From a virus: a DNA stretch of 64,000 nucleotides. How positions within the stretch are numbered: the stretch's first letter is position 1; each line of letters starts with the position of its first letter. Location: positions 1 through 64,000 of the IMG/VR virus record IMGVR_UViG_3300017917_003612. The stretch is one strand, 5' to 3'. The translations under genes and the position numbers were made by a program. A model generated the notes under the pieces. It saw only the letters and a program-made list of their open reading frames with translations. It had not been told where the DNA came from and did no database searches. Positions 6,959 through 14,850 of the stretch are shown one piece after another.

Positions 6959-7586
6959 AAAATTGTTTGCTTGTGTTTGTTAAATTTTCTTCTCTAATTT
7001 TTACAGAAAAATCAATTTTGTTTACAGAATAATTGATTCCGTTTTTATTAAAAAAATCCATATACGTTTCTATTCTTTGTTTATGCCACGGTTCTTCCAT
7101 AATATTCACTTGAATTGTTTTTTGAGTGTTTTTAATTTTGTCATGGCACGCTATTATGTTTTCAAAAAACTTTTTCTCGTTAAAAAATTCTGAATGAGTT
7201 GAAAACGAAATGTGATCCACATAGTTTAGTAGTTTTGAATAATAATTGATTGATGCTGAGCCATTAGTAGTAACTCCAATTTGAAAAATATTTTCATTGT
7301 AATTTTCATGCAACCATTTAATAAAGGGAAGAAAATCTTTGTTGACAGTGACCTCTCCACCTGTAAATGAAATTTTATATTTTAAATTTTTGTCTTTGGA
7401 AGCATGAAATATTTTCATCCATGCGCCTTTGAGTTCATGTAATGTTTTTGTTTGTGAAACCAAATCATGGAAACTGGCAGGACAGTACATACAATCAAAA
7501 TTACAACGCAAATCAACTTGCCATACAATTGTAAAATACTTGTCAATTGGTTTTACTTTGACAATAGGAATAGTTTTATACGTCAT
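6948..7586 (-). CDS. Radical SAM core protein
   Basis: 212 residues. The radical SAM cluster motif is CNFDCMYC (Cys28, Cys32, Cys35), followed by TGGEVT and a partial barrel. It ends soon after the barrel; the cysteine-rich auxiliary domain is in the overlapping downstream ORF. Radical SAM/SPASM proteins often modify peptides. The substrate here is unknown, and it is not an obvious PqqE. It follows the GATase-like gene by three bases. Confidence 0.8.
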   Translation of the reverse strand: MTYKTIPIVKVKPIDKYFTIVWQVDLRCNFDCMYCPASFHDLVSQTKTLHELKGAWMKIFHASKDKNLKYKISFTGGEVTVNKDFLPFIKWLHENYNENIFQIGVTTNGSASINYYSKLLNYVDHISFSTHSEFFNEKKFFENIIACHDKIKNTQKTIQVNIMEEPWHKQRIETYMDFFNKNGINYSVNKIDFSVKIREENLTNTSKQFYEF

Positions 7587-7589
7587 AAA

Positions 7590-8222
7590 TCATTGATTGA
7601 TTAATAAATTGACAAAATTGAGTAATAAATGGTGATTACCGCCCGACCAGTGTCTACGCATCCAAGTGTAATCATTATACCAATGTTGATCTGCTTCAGG
7701 ATGACATCCTATTAATCCTATACGATCTTGCATAATAGCCATAGGTGCATAATTTGAATATCGAGCTACAGTTTCAAAATTTGTTCCGTAAAAAGTACAA
7801 CCATCATAAAAATACATGCCCAACTGCTGACCACGCCATGTCACAGGCATTTGTTTAGCATGTGGTCTTCTAGTGCATGCGGTAGGGTGTTTGATATATT
7901 GTTGTACTCTAACTCCATTTAGTAAACCCAAATAGTCTGTATCGGCCCAGTATGCCCCCATGCAAACGCCCAAGTAATACCCGCCATCGGCTACGAAGTT
8001 TCTTATTCTTTGGCCGTTCGTTTTCATCAAGTAGTCATAACTGTCGCTATCGCCTACCCCGCCTGGAACAGCAATCATATCAACATCATTAAAGAAATCT
8101 GCTTCTAGTTCGTGTTTTGTAAAAATTTTGAAACGGTAGTTGCGCCCTAATGCCCGCATGATTCCGTTGGCTGATTGCACAGAACATTTGGGTTGATGAA
8201 TAAAAAGGGCTATAGTTTTCAT
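7590..8222 (-). CDS. BPL_N / class I glutamine amidotransferase-like protein
   Basis: 210 residues. It has a GATase1-like fold: VPGGVGDSD, a nucleophile elbow GVCMGAYWA (Cys87), and a late HPEAD. The family resembles the N-terminal domain of eukaryotic-type biotin-protein ligases (BPL_N), whose activity is poorly defined. It overlaps the membrane-protein gene upstream by four bases and precedes the radical SAM gene by three, so these may work together. Confidence 0.7.
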   Translation of the reverse strand: MKTIALFIHQPKCSVQSANGIMRALGRNYRFKIFTKHELEADFFNDVDMIAVPGGVGDSDSYDYLMKTNGQRIRNFVADGGYYLGVCMGAYWADTDYLGLLNGVRVQQYIKHPTACTRRPHAKQMPVTWRGQQLGMYFYDGCTFYGTNFETVARYSNYAPMAIMQDRIGLIGCHPEADQHWYNDYTWMRRHWSGGNHHLLLNFVNLLINQ

Positions 8223-8482
8223 TGCGGACGATATTTAACACCAACCCAAGTTCCTGCAAACGCTCCTAATACTGCCGGAATCAACAAGTATGGGTTATAC
8301 GCACTACCAATTAGTGCCGAGGCGTACAACACATATAGTATAGCAGCCCATGTGGAAGCTTTCAATGCTTGTGACTGTTGAATAGCCTGTATATAGTAAG
8401 CATTGAACACATCAGTGAAAAACATGGCAAAAAACGCTGCTGGATATTCCCAAAATTCCATTTGAAACTCAATGTCGACCAT
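8219..8482 (-). CDS. Small membrane protein
   Basis: 87 residues with three likely membrane segments (about 12-35, 42-60 and 63-82). No family recognised. The ATG at 8482 is preceded one base away by CATAAATA, so transcription from that element would miss it. An internal Met at 8461, with a weak GAG upstream, may be the real start. Its stop overlaps the start of the GATase-like gene. Confidence 0.6.
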   Translation of the reverse strand: MVDIEFQMEFWEYPAAFFAMFFTDVFNAYYIQAIQQSQALKASTWAAILYVLYASALIGSAYNPYLLIPAVLGAFAGTWVGVKYRPQ

Positions 8483-8495
8483 CTATTTATGGCAA

Positions 8496-8517
8496 TAAAA
8501 AAGCCCTTTCGGGCTAT
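8496..8517 (-). terminator. Rho-independent terminator after the porin
   Basis: Minus strand AGCCC-GAAA-GGGCT followed by TTTTTT, about 50 bases beyond the porin stop codon. It ends the pstS-porin operon. Confidence 0.9.
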
Positions 8518-8565
8518 TTTTGTGCTGGTTACGAGTTCCAGCTGCACTCTATTTGTGTGCTCGAT

Positions 8566-9972
8566 TTAGAAGTTTAATTGACTACGGAACATTACAGCAC
8601 GGTCGCCGTTTACACGACTTCCTGAACTGCCTACTAGGCTATCAAACTTTGTATCTACATAGTTTAACATAAAACGTAGGTTGTCTGTACAGAACCAGGT
8701 AATGCCATAGGTCATTGCTGTAGCACGATTTGATTTACCAGTAGCCACGGTGATATCGCTAGCATCAAACTCGCTCATACGCACACCTACTTGCCAAGCA
8801 CCACTACCACCTTTGTCCAAGGGATTGTTTGGCTTCATTGATCCGAATACACCATCTCGGTAGTTGAAGTTTTCACCAGTTAAGTTATATACCAAAAAGA
8901 TGTAGTGTCCTTTAATTTCTTGATCTGAACCTGTGGTAGGGTCGTATTTGAAATTAAATTGTTCGGCTTGTACTTTGAATGCATTGTAGGCAAATGCAGC
9001 TTCAAGTCCCTGTCTTGTTCTTGTGGTCACACTACTAAGTGCAGGACCAGTAAAGAATGCATTGGCTGAGCGCGATTCTGTTCTACCACTAGCTGGTGCA
9101 ACACCGCCTTTAATTTCGCCTGTGCTGTAAGCAGCGCCTAAGTGAGCAACATAGGCTTTGCTACCTTGTAGATCAGCTATGTTAGTTGTAACACGACCAA
9201 TGTAGTCTAAACCATCACTAACTGCGTCTTTGTTGGCACGACCGCGACTCATAGCTAAAGCATAAGTAAGACCAGTCTTCGGCACTCCGTGTACCATAAA
9301 GCCAGTTTCTTTACCAGGAATGAACTCACCTTCTACTTGACCTATTAGGCTGCGCTCCATAAAGTCAATGTTGTTGGAACTGGTCAACTGCTCTAAACTG
9401 AAAGGCATCTTGAACAAACCAAATTGATATTGCAATTCTGGATTGGCAGCATAATTGACCCAGGCCACATCCATGGTAGTCGACGATGAAGACATTCCCA
9501 CATCGTTACCAAAGTTACCAGAGAATTCATATTTGAAATCTTTTTGAAATTGTCCGCGTACACCAAATCTAGCTCTACGTACTTCAGCTAAGTTCTGATA
9601 AGAATCTGTGGTTTGACCTGTACCATAATCTGGGGTGTACTGACGATAGTCCATATGTAATCGACCTGTAACCTGCAGGGTATTGTTTCCATCTTTGCTT
9701 TTGAGTCCAATTCCGTTTTCAGTAACGGATCCGTCGTTGGCTCTGGCCTGTCTGTATTTGACTGAGTCGCTGACATCTTTGTCTATTCTTTGTTCTGCAA
9801 ACTTTTTGTTTTCTGCTTTTTCTTCATAAGCTTGTACTTTAGCTTCGTATTCCTTTTGAGTCAAGATACCTTTGTCTCTTAAAATGTTAAGTGTATCTAA
9901 ATACTCGTCTGCATACGCAGGTACGCTAAATGCCAAACTGATAGCTAATGCAATTTTTGTAAACGCTTTCAT
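8566..9972 (-). CDS. Phosphate-selective porin, OprO/OprP family
   Basis: 468 residues. A signal peptide ends at AYA-DE, then a short helical region (LRDKGILTQKEYEAK), then an OprO/P-type beta barrel (RLHMDYRQY, RRARFGVRGQF, LFKMPFSLEQL, FMERSL). It finishes with the C-terminal Phe typical of outer-membrane barrels. It would form an anion or phosphate channel in the host outer membrane. AAGGAA precedes the start. It sits 9 bases after pstS in one operon under a Pho-box-like promoter. Confidence 0.9.
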   Translation of the reverse strand: MKAFTKIALAISLAFSVPAYADEYLDTLNILRDKGILTQKEYEAKVQAYEEKAENKKFAEQRIDKDVSDSVKYRQARANDGSVTENGIGLKSKDGNNTLQVTGRLHMDYRQYTPDYGTGQTTDSYQNLAEVRRARFGVRGQFQKDFKYEFSGNFGNDVGMSSSSTTMDVAWVNYAANPELQYQFGLFKMPFSLEQLTSSNNIDFMERSLIGQVEGEFIPGKETGFMVHGVPKTGLTYALAMSRGRANKDAVSDGLDYIGRVTTNIADLQGSKAYVAHLGAAYSTGEIKGGVAPASGRTESRSANAFFTGPALSSVTTRTRQGLEAAFAYNAFKVQAEQFNFKYDPTTGSDQEIKGHYIFLVYNLTGENFNYRDGVFGSMKPNNPLDKGGSGAWQVGVRMSEFDASDITVATGKSNRATAMTYGITWFCTDNLRFMLNYVDTKFDSLVGSSGSRVNGDRAVMFRSQLNF

Positions 9973-9981
9973 TTTTGTTCC

Positions 9982-11007
9982 TTATTTCCAAATTGGGTTG
10001 TTGTCTGGACCACGGAAATCCTTTTTCCAATTGTCCTGAACTAGTTTAATTACATCTTGTGGCATATGAACATATTCTAGTTCTGTTGACATTTGACCAC
10101 CGTTCTTGTATGCCCAGTCAAAGAACTTGAGAACTGCGCGGCCGGTCAATACATCTGCCTGTTGTTTGTGCATTAGAATGAAACTTGCACCTGTAGCTGG
10201 CCATGCGTCTTTACCTGTTTGCCATGTTAGTAACAAATACATGCCTGGTGCGTTAGCCCAGTCTGCATTAGCGGCTGCTGCCTTGAATGTTGAATCGTCA
10301 GGAAGCACAAAGTTACCATCGCGATTCTTTACTGCTGCAAATGCAATTTTATTTCTTTTTGCAAATGCATATTCAACATAACCAAACGCACCTTTGATAC
10401 GCTGTACCTGTACAGCAACACCTTCGTTGCCCTTGCCACCTACACCCACAGGCCATTTAACTGCTGTACCTTCGCCTACCGCTTTGGCAAATTCTGGGCT
10501 AGCTTTGCCCAAGAAGTTTGTCCAAATAAATGTAGTACCAGAACCATCTGCACGATGAATGACTGTAATTGCAAGTGCTGGTAAATTTACACCTGGATTT
10601 AAATCAGTGATCGCTTTGTCATTCCATTTTGTGATTTTGCCCAAATGAATGTTTGCAATGACTTCCGGGGATAACCGTAATTGACCTGGTGCAACACCGT
10701 CTATATTATAAACTGGAACAACACCGCCGATGATAGCTGGAAACTGAACAAGACCCTCTTTGTCTAGTTCTTCTTTCTTGAGTGGCATATCGCTAGCGCC
10801 AAAGTCAACTGTCTTGGCTTTGATTTGCTTGATACCACCACCTGAACCAATTGATTGATAATTTAGGCCAATGCCTGTTGCTGCTTTATAGGCTTCTGCC
10901 CATTTGGCATATATAGGAAAAGGAAATGTTGCTCCTGCTCCTGTTAATTCTGCTGCTCCGGCATATCCGGTTAGTGCGACTAGTACTATTGCTAATAGTT
11001 TTTTCAC
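9982..11007 (-). CDS. pstS: Periplasmic phosphate-binding protein PstS
   Basis: 341 residues from a GTG at 11007, chosen because GGAG lies 8 bases upstream and it starts the signal peptide (VKKLLAIVLV...AGA). Phosphate-binding motifs are present: GAGATFPFPIY, GSGGGIKQI, DFGASD and HRADGSGTTF. It delivers phosphate to the host PstCAB transporter, which is not encoded here. PstS is a known auxiliary gene in phosphate-limited cyanophages; here it is paired with a porin. Confidence 0.95.
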   Translation of the reverse strand: MKKLLAIVLVALTGYAGAAELTGAGATFPFPIYAKWAEAYKAATGIGLNYQSIGSGGGIKQIKAKTVDFGASDMPLKKEELDKEGLVQFPAIIGGVVPVYNIDGVAPGQLRLSPEVIANIHLGKITKWNDKAITDLNPGVNLPALAITVIHRADGSGTTFIWTNFLGKASPEFAKAVGEGTAVKWPVGVGGKGNEGVAVQVQRIKGAFGYVEYAFAKRNKIAFAAVKNRDGNFVLPDDSTFKAAAANADWANAPGMYLLLTWQTGKDAWPATGASFILMHKQQADVLTGRAVLKFFDWAYKNGGQMSTELEYVHMPQDVIKLVQDNWKKDFRGPDNNPIWK

Positions 11008-11042
11008 TTTGTAATCTCCATTTAATGTGCATTGCACAATAA

Positions 11043-11077
11043 TATTTAAACATCGTAAGATTACAAGCGTGTTACAA
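11043..11077 (-). promoter_or_regulatory. Pho-box-like promoter of pstS
   Basis: Minus strand: TTGTAAC-ACGC-TTGTAAT (11060-11077), two 7-bp direct repeats 11 bp apart, the architecture of PhoB sites (consensus CTGTCAT repeated). An 11-bp gap leads to a TAAATA -10 element (11043-11048), the usual geometry when PhoB replaces the -35. There is no TTGACA-type -35. Each repeat differs from the E. coli consensus at two or three positions. Confidence 0.6.
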
Positions 11078-11104
11078 AAAGCACTTTTTTCAAATTATTT
11101 TGCC

Positions 11105-11131
11105 ATAAAAAAGGCAGCATTGCGCTGCCTT
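11105..11131 (-). terminator. Rho-independent terminator
   Basis: Stem GGCAGC/GCTGCC with a 5-base loop (11113-11129), followed on the minus strand by TTTTTT. It ends the HTH gene at 11153. Confidence 0.9.
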
Positions 11132-11152
11132 TGTTACCAAAGTTGACTAGAA

Positions 11153-11422
11153 TTAGTCAACTAAACCCATTGCAATGGCTTTGTAACCAGCTGCAACTAT
11201 TTTACGGCTAGCCTTACCATGACGGTATTCGGTTACACGAACGCCATTACCTGCTTTACGGGTATTGGCATATACAGGAAAACCTGCATAACGAATTTCG
11301 CTGATGGTAGCCGTTGGATTCTTGATGCTGAATCGCTTGGCAATTTGGCTAGCAGTCAGGGTCTCACCGTCAAGGACGAGAGCACGGAATAACTTCCCTT
11401 GTTTTGTATTTAAATCAAACAT
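11153..11422 (-). CDS. Helix-turn-helix protein
   Basis: 89 residues. The segment LTASQIAKRFSIKNPTATIS reads as a winged helix-turn-helix, followed by a wing (YRHGKASRKIV). Likely a small DNA-binding protein. It is monocistronic: sigma70-type promoter, palindromic leader, AGGAG ribosome-binding site, and a strong terminator after. Target unknown. Confidence 0.65.
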   Translation of the reverse strand: MFDLNTKQGKLFRALVLDGETLTASQIAKRFSIKNPTATISEIRYAGFPVYANTRKAGNGVRVTEYRHGKASRKIVAAGYKAIAMGLVD

Positions 11423-11443
11423 CTAATATCTCCTAAGTAAGAT

Positions 11444-11460
11444 ATGCTGTACTACAGCAT
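11444..11460 (-). promoter_or_regulatory. Palindrome in leader of the HTH gene
   Basis: ATGCTGTA and TACAGCAT arms (8 bp, 1-base centre). It begins about 7 bases after the -10 element, so it would form a hairpin at the very 5' end of the mRNA or act as an operator, possibly for autoregulation. The pqqA leader is laid out the same way. Confidence 0.5.
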
Positions 11461-11466
11461 TCATGT

Positions 11467-11495
11467 ATTATAGCGGAGTGTTTTGGAAAATGCAA
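11467..11495 (-). promoter_or_regulatory. Sigma70-type promoter
   Basis: Minus strand TTGCAT (11490-11495), 17 bp, TATAAT (11467-11472), reading into the HTH gene. Confidence 0.8.
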
Positions 11496-11498
11496 CAG

Positions 11499-11678
11499 TT
11501 ATTTCGCCGTTTCGTCATCTTTTTTTACCAAACTCCATGAACCGTCTTTGTTATCAATCCACTCTAACACATCGCCTTCACGCCATCCCACTTCTTCTAA
11601 CATTTCGTTTGAGAATGGAAGTATAAGATCGCCTGTTTTGGGATCTTCTTCCAAAGTCACTGTCCAAGATTTATGCAT
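11499..11678 (-). CDS. AbrB/SpoVT-like small protein
   Basis: 59 residues. The pattern LILPFSNEMLEEVGWREGDVLEW matches the swapped-hairpin AbrB/MazE fold, and a short WSLVKK strand follows. Such proteins bind DNA or act as antitoxins, but no toxin gene is next to it. GGAGAGG precedes the ATG at 11678; the start overlaps the end of the methyltransferase-like gene by 8 bases. Confidence 0.7.
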   Translation of the reverse strand: MHKSWTVTLEEDPKTGDLILPFSNEMLEEVGWREGDVLEWIDNKDGSWSLVKKDDETAK

Positions 11679-12279
11679 TTATACCTCTCCCCATAATTGT
11701 CCCGTACACAGGTTGCTCTTCTGTTTCTAAAACTTTAAATCCATTATTTAATAGATAAGGAACCACTGCTCCGCCCTTGCCTGAATAGTGTCCCCACCAC
11801 TTATTATACCATGTGTCATCTAATATCACAACGGCTTGTTCAGCCATATAACACAATGCAGCTATCATTTGAGCTAGATGCACCCGTTGACTGTTGACAT
11901 TATTCATTTCTAATCCCAATTCGTTGTATCTTGCTCGCTGCTCTATAACAAACTGTTCGGGATTTTCAGGATGCCAATCCCAATCAAAATTGTCAAGATA
12001 AAGTAGGCCAATTGTCTTTTCTTGGGGGAAATTTTTTAAAAAACATTCGCCGGTATTGTTATGAATATCAAGATTAGATATTTTAAATTGTTTGACAAAT
12101 TCACAAACAATAGGATCAATATCCACAGTGTGTAAATTCTTGTTGTATCGCTCAGCCCAAGCGGCAATGGTTTTGGTGCTTCCATCTTGAAAATTTCTAT
12201 TGGTCCCTATTTCTACAAATTCCCCAATTTTGTTAAATTGATCCAAGTACTTTTCGGCTCTACGAAATATTTGGCCCAT
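11671..12279 (-). CDS. Class I SAM methyltransferase-like protein
   Basis: 202 residues from the ATG at 12279, which has a weak AGAAAG; an upstream ATG at 12318 has no ribosome-binding site. A Rossmann-like motif, FVEIGTNRNFQDGST, is followed by LHTVDIDP and a strand LLYLDNFDWDWHP. It lacks classic motif IV for DNA methylation, so a small-molecule, glycan or protein substrate is more likely. The 3' end overlaps the AbrB-like gene. Confidence 0.6.
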   Translation of the reverse strand: MGQIFRRAEKYLDQFNKIGEFVEIGTNRNFQDGSTKTIAAWAERYNKNLHTVDIDPIVCEFVKQFKISNLDIHNNTGECFLKNFPQEKTIGLLYLDNFDWDWHPENPEQFVIEQRARYNELGLEMNNVNSQRVHLAQMIAALCYMAEQAVVILDDTWYNKWWGHYSGKGGAVVPYLLNNGFKVLETEEQPVYGTIMGRGINA

Positions 12280-12424
12280 TGACTTCTTTCTGGTTAGAAA
12301 AAAATACTTTCCAAACATAAAGGAAAGAATGTTTAATCAATTGATATGTAATAGCACAGATCCACCAAAACACAAACAATACAGGAAATAACAATACAAA
12401 AAGAAACAGTAAAAATTGTTTCAT
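12260..12424 (-). CDS. Small membrane protein
   Basis: 54 residues. A 30-residue hydrophobic segment (FLLFLFVLLFPVLFVFWW...) is followed by a charged tail. The ATG at 12424 follows the stop of the acidic-protein gene by two bases, and the 3' end overlaps the methyltransferase start. No ribosome-binding site is clear. Resembles a membrane-anchored phage micro-protein; function unknown. Confidence 0.5.
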   Translation of the reverse strand: MKQFLLFLFVLLFPVLFVFWWICAITYQLIKHSFLYVWKVFFSNQKEVNGPNIS

Positions 12425-12427
12425 GGT

Positions 12428-12826
12428 TTAATCTTTTACAATTTCAAGTGGACCGCTTGCCCAGCATTCTGTTTCGTATTGCACCCAACCTTCCTCTTCC
12501 CACCCGGCAGACCAGTCTTCGTCCCATATTGCTTCTAAACGCTCGCGTTCATCATCGGGCATGTCGTCGGGCCAAATAACATCACCGTACCAACCGTCGT
12601 CAAGACTGACCAGTTCACTATCGTACCCGCAGTCATACATATTGACCGAGTCGGCACCTGGACCTTCTGTTTGATCAAGTTCCGGTGGATCATCGTCCTC
12701 AGTTTCTACTGTCCATGTGCCCCAACGAAATCCGCTAATACGTCGAATCACCATGTCATCTTTTTGCCAAAGTTCATGTTCCTCGACTGATTTCTTTTCT
12801 GTGGTACTTACTGTCCAAGTAGTCAT
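12428..12826 (-). CDS. Very acidic Trp-rich protein
   Basis: 132 residues containing about 38 Asp/Glu against 9 Lys/Arg, plus about 11 Trp. There is no hydrophobic core typical of a membrane protein. The charge density would fit a DNA-mimic protein of the kind phages use against restriction or transcription, but composition is the only basis for that. The start follows the preceding gene by one base. Confidence 0.6.
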   Translation of the reverse strand: MTTWTVSTTEKKSVEEHELWQKDDMVIRRISGFRWGTWTVETEDDDPPELDQTEGPGADSVNMYDCGYDSELVSLDDGWYGDVIWPDDMPDDERERLEAIWDEDWSAGWEEEGWVQYETECWASGPLEIVKD

Positions 12827-12827
12827 T

Positions 12828-13064
12828 TTAGTTTCCTTTCAGTTCTTTGAGTACTATGTCTTTGGCACGTTGATCTAGTTCTTGATTTTCTGCTTCAGTT
12901 ATATATCCAGCAAGGTCTGTTACAAATTCTTTGACCACATCTGCACCGGCTGTAGTAAAACTGCTGTAGTTTTTGCCAACTGAACTTTTGTAGTAATACT
13001 TGCTGTTGTTCATTATTTCTTTGAGACCACCATACATTAGTTCTTTGATTGCTTGTTTTTCCAT
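12828..13064 (-). CDS. Hypothetical protein
   Basis: 78 residues from the ATG at 13064, preceded by AAGGA. An upstream in-frame extension into the ligase gene is unlikely. Mostly helical, basic in the middle, with KYYYKSSVGKNYSSF. No family recognised. It follows the DNA ligase by 10 bases. Confidence 0.6.
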   Translation of the reverse strand: MEKQAIKELMYGGLKEIMNNSKYYYKSSVGKNYSSFTTAGADVVKEFVTDLAGYITEAENQELDQRAKDIVLKELKGN

Positions 13065-13074
13065 AACAAATCCT

Positions 13075-14391
13075 TTATATTTTTTCGCCTGCCGCAAATC
13101 CTCTAAACCGTAAGAAACGCGGAAACCGTAGCGAGTAAGTGCCATCTTGGTTTTGAGTAACAGCATCGGCACGTATTTCAGCAACAGAGCCCATAATCGT
13201 TTCACGACCCAACCAATAGTCATCACGATTGGCATCACTAAAACCAGAACCCACATTAACACGTATTCTACGACCATCGTCCTCGCCCTCACAAATAATA
13301 GCACCTAGTCTACCAGCATTACGACCTGTTCCTTCTTCAAAATCTATAACACCCAGACTAACTTCAATGAATGGTTTGAGTTTGAGCCATGCCGTGCTGC
13401 GCTTGCATTCGTATGCGGCTGCAGGGTCTTTGATCATAATGCCTTCGTATCCGCCCGCAATAGCACGTTGATTGATCTCACGGAATTGATCCTGACCTGC
13501 CGCAGTGTCTAAATCAATGGCTTCATGACTCAATACTGTGACATTACGTAGTGCATCTTGTACAGTAGCGTACCATTCCTGTAGCATACGACTACGAAGT
13601 TCTTGTCTAGCAGATCCTGCCCCACCTGTATTAAACTCAGCCAATGTAAGATAGTCAAACAAGTTTAGAACAGCATCACCTGCTGACACATTGTCCTTAC
13701 GATGCACCTGTTTCATCAAGTCTTGAAAACTGCTGCTCATGATTTCGCCATCCAACACCATGGGCTCGTGGAATCCATGTGCTACTGCGGCCAGTTGCTC
13801 TTTGACATGTTCAAAATTTACCAGCTCTTTGCCATTCCGGCTAAATTGAAGAACACGACCATCTGGCCAAACAATAGTAATAACACGCACACCATCCAAC
13901 TTGACTTCCACCAGTTTGCGACCTGTAAGTTTTCCTTCATGATTAGCACTATCGTGAGCAAGCTGGCAAGCGAAAGTAGGTACAATGTAATTTTCATTTA
14001 TCTTCTCCACTGCTTTGTTGATTGTTTTTTCGCTGACGCCGCAGCGCAAATCTTTGATAAGGATGCGACGACACCATGAATTCCATTCTGCTGGTGTGGC
14101 CATTGCCATGGCTCGTTGCACCAGGTCTTTAGCATTATTACCGGTAACTATTCTACTACTCAGTTGTGTACACAGTTCAAGAAACAGTTCGCGGCCCAAG
14201 CCATCGCCCGACGCATTTTTCTTTTCTGGCACTTGTTTCAATCCAAACGTAATCATTGGATCTAGTGCCAATCTACAACCTTCAAAAAACTCGTCATGGC
14301 CCTGAGCTGCCACCACTGCAAGTATGGCCTCTTTGGCCAATCGGCTGTTATCTTGTTCTAATTCTTGGACAATTTCCCAGGGTTTACGCAT
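13075..14391 (-). CDS. ATP-dependent DNA ligase
   Basis: 438 residues, near T4 gp30 in length. The nucleotidyltransferase motifs are in order: motif I VEVKLDGVR (adenylated Lys164), motif III MVLDGEIM (Glu216), motif IV EGIMIK (Lys321) and motif V WLKLKP (Lys337/339). An OB domain follows (LGAIICEGEDDGRRIRVNVG). It seals nicks in phage DNA replication and repair. The first codons overlap the SWIM gene. Confidence 0.95.
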   Translation of the reverse strand: MRKPWEIVQELEQDNSRLAKEAILAVVAAQGHDEFFEGCRLALDPMITFGLKQVPEKKNASGDGLGRELFLELCTQLSSRIVTGNNAKDLVQRAMAMATPAEWNSWCRRILIKDLRCGVSEKTINKAVEKINENYIVPTFACQLAHDSANHEGKLTGRKLVEVKLDGVRVITIVWPDGRVLQFSRNGKELVNFEHVKEQLAAVAHGFHEPMVLDGEIMSSSFQDLMKQVHRKDNVSAGDAVLNLFDYLTLAEFNTGGAGSARQELRSRMLQEWYATVQDALRNVTVLSHEAIDLDTAAGQDQFREINQRAIAGGYEGIMIKDPAAAYECKRSTAWLKLKPFIEVSLGVIDFEEGTGRNAGRLGAIICEGEDDGRRIRVNVGSGFSDANRDDYWLGRETIMGSVAEIRADAVTQNQDGTYSLRFPRFLRFRGFAAGEKI

Positions 14392-14791
14392 CTTGCAACT
14401 CCTTGATGTGACGACATGATTTACGAAATTGGAATCCTGGACAAGTACATGACCATCTTTGAACTGTGCGTACTACCACATACTGATTGCCGCGACTGCC
14501 TTGCACTGTCCAGGTTTTAATATCACCTAATTTCTTTTCCTTAGGGGCGATACGACCATCGTTGTATTCAATGTTGATTATACGTTCTAAAGGTATCTCT
14601 CTTATACGTACTGGGCTGTCAAAATCTGTCACAATTCTAACAAAATTTGGAGGGGTAAATTTGGTTGCTTTTTCAACAACACCAGTAATTGTTGTTTTAC
14701 TAACTATTGCACTTCCTATAACATAACTAGGAAACTCAAAAGTAATAGCAACTTTGCAACCTGCGTCTGGAATAGAGAATTGTGTATTCAT
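14384..14791 (-). CDS. SWIM zinc-finger protein
   Basis: 135 residues. The C-terminal motif WSCTCPGFQFRKSCRHI is a SWIM zinc finger (CxC...CxH), which binds DNA or protein. The N-terminal two thirds look like beta strands. It is encoded directly before the DNA ligase with an 8-base overlap, so a DNA role is plausible. The -10 element of its promoter ends only 6 bases before the ATG, so its message may be leaderless. Confidence 0.72.
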   Translation of the reverse strand: MNTQFSIPDAGCKVAITFEFPSYVIGSAIVSKTTITGVVEKATKFTPPNFVRIVTDFDSPVRIREIPLERIINIEYNDGRIAPKEKKLGDIKTWTVQGSRGNQYVVVRTVQRWSCTCPGFQFRKSCRHIKELQDA

Positions 14792-14797
14792 GCTCTA

Positions 14798-14826
14798 ATT
14801 ATAACAAAGAGCTGAATTTTGGTCAA
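14798..14826 (-). promoter_or_regulatory. Sigma70-type promoter for the SWIM-ligase operon
   Basis: Minus strand TTGACC (14821-14826), 17 bp, TATAAT (14798-14803). The expected start of transcription coincides with the A of the ATG at 14791. Confidence 0.8.
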
Positions 14827-14850
14827 CCTTAAAAACTTGCTAGTTTATTA

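Noticed and set aside
6948-7586. Assignment of the split radical SAM protein as PqqE
   Set aside because: The radical SAM motif fits, but the residues around it and the domain split do not specifically match PqqE, and it is not adjacent to pqqA.
12828-13304. N-terminal hydrophobic extension of the 78-residue protein
   Set aside because: The extension is in the DNA ligase coding region and the internal ATG at 13064 has AAGGA; the extended reading is an artefact.
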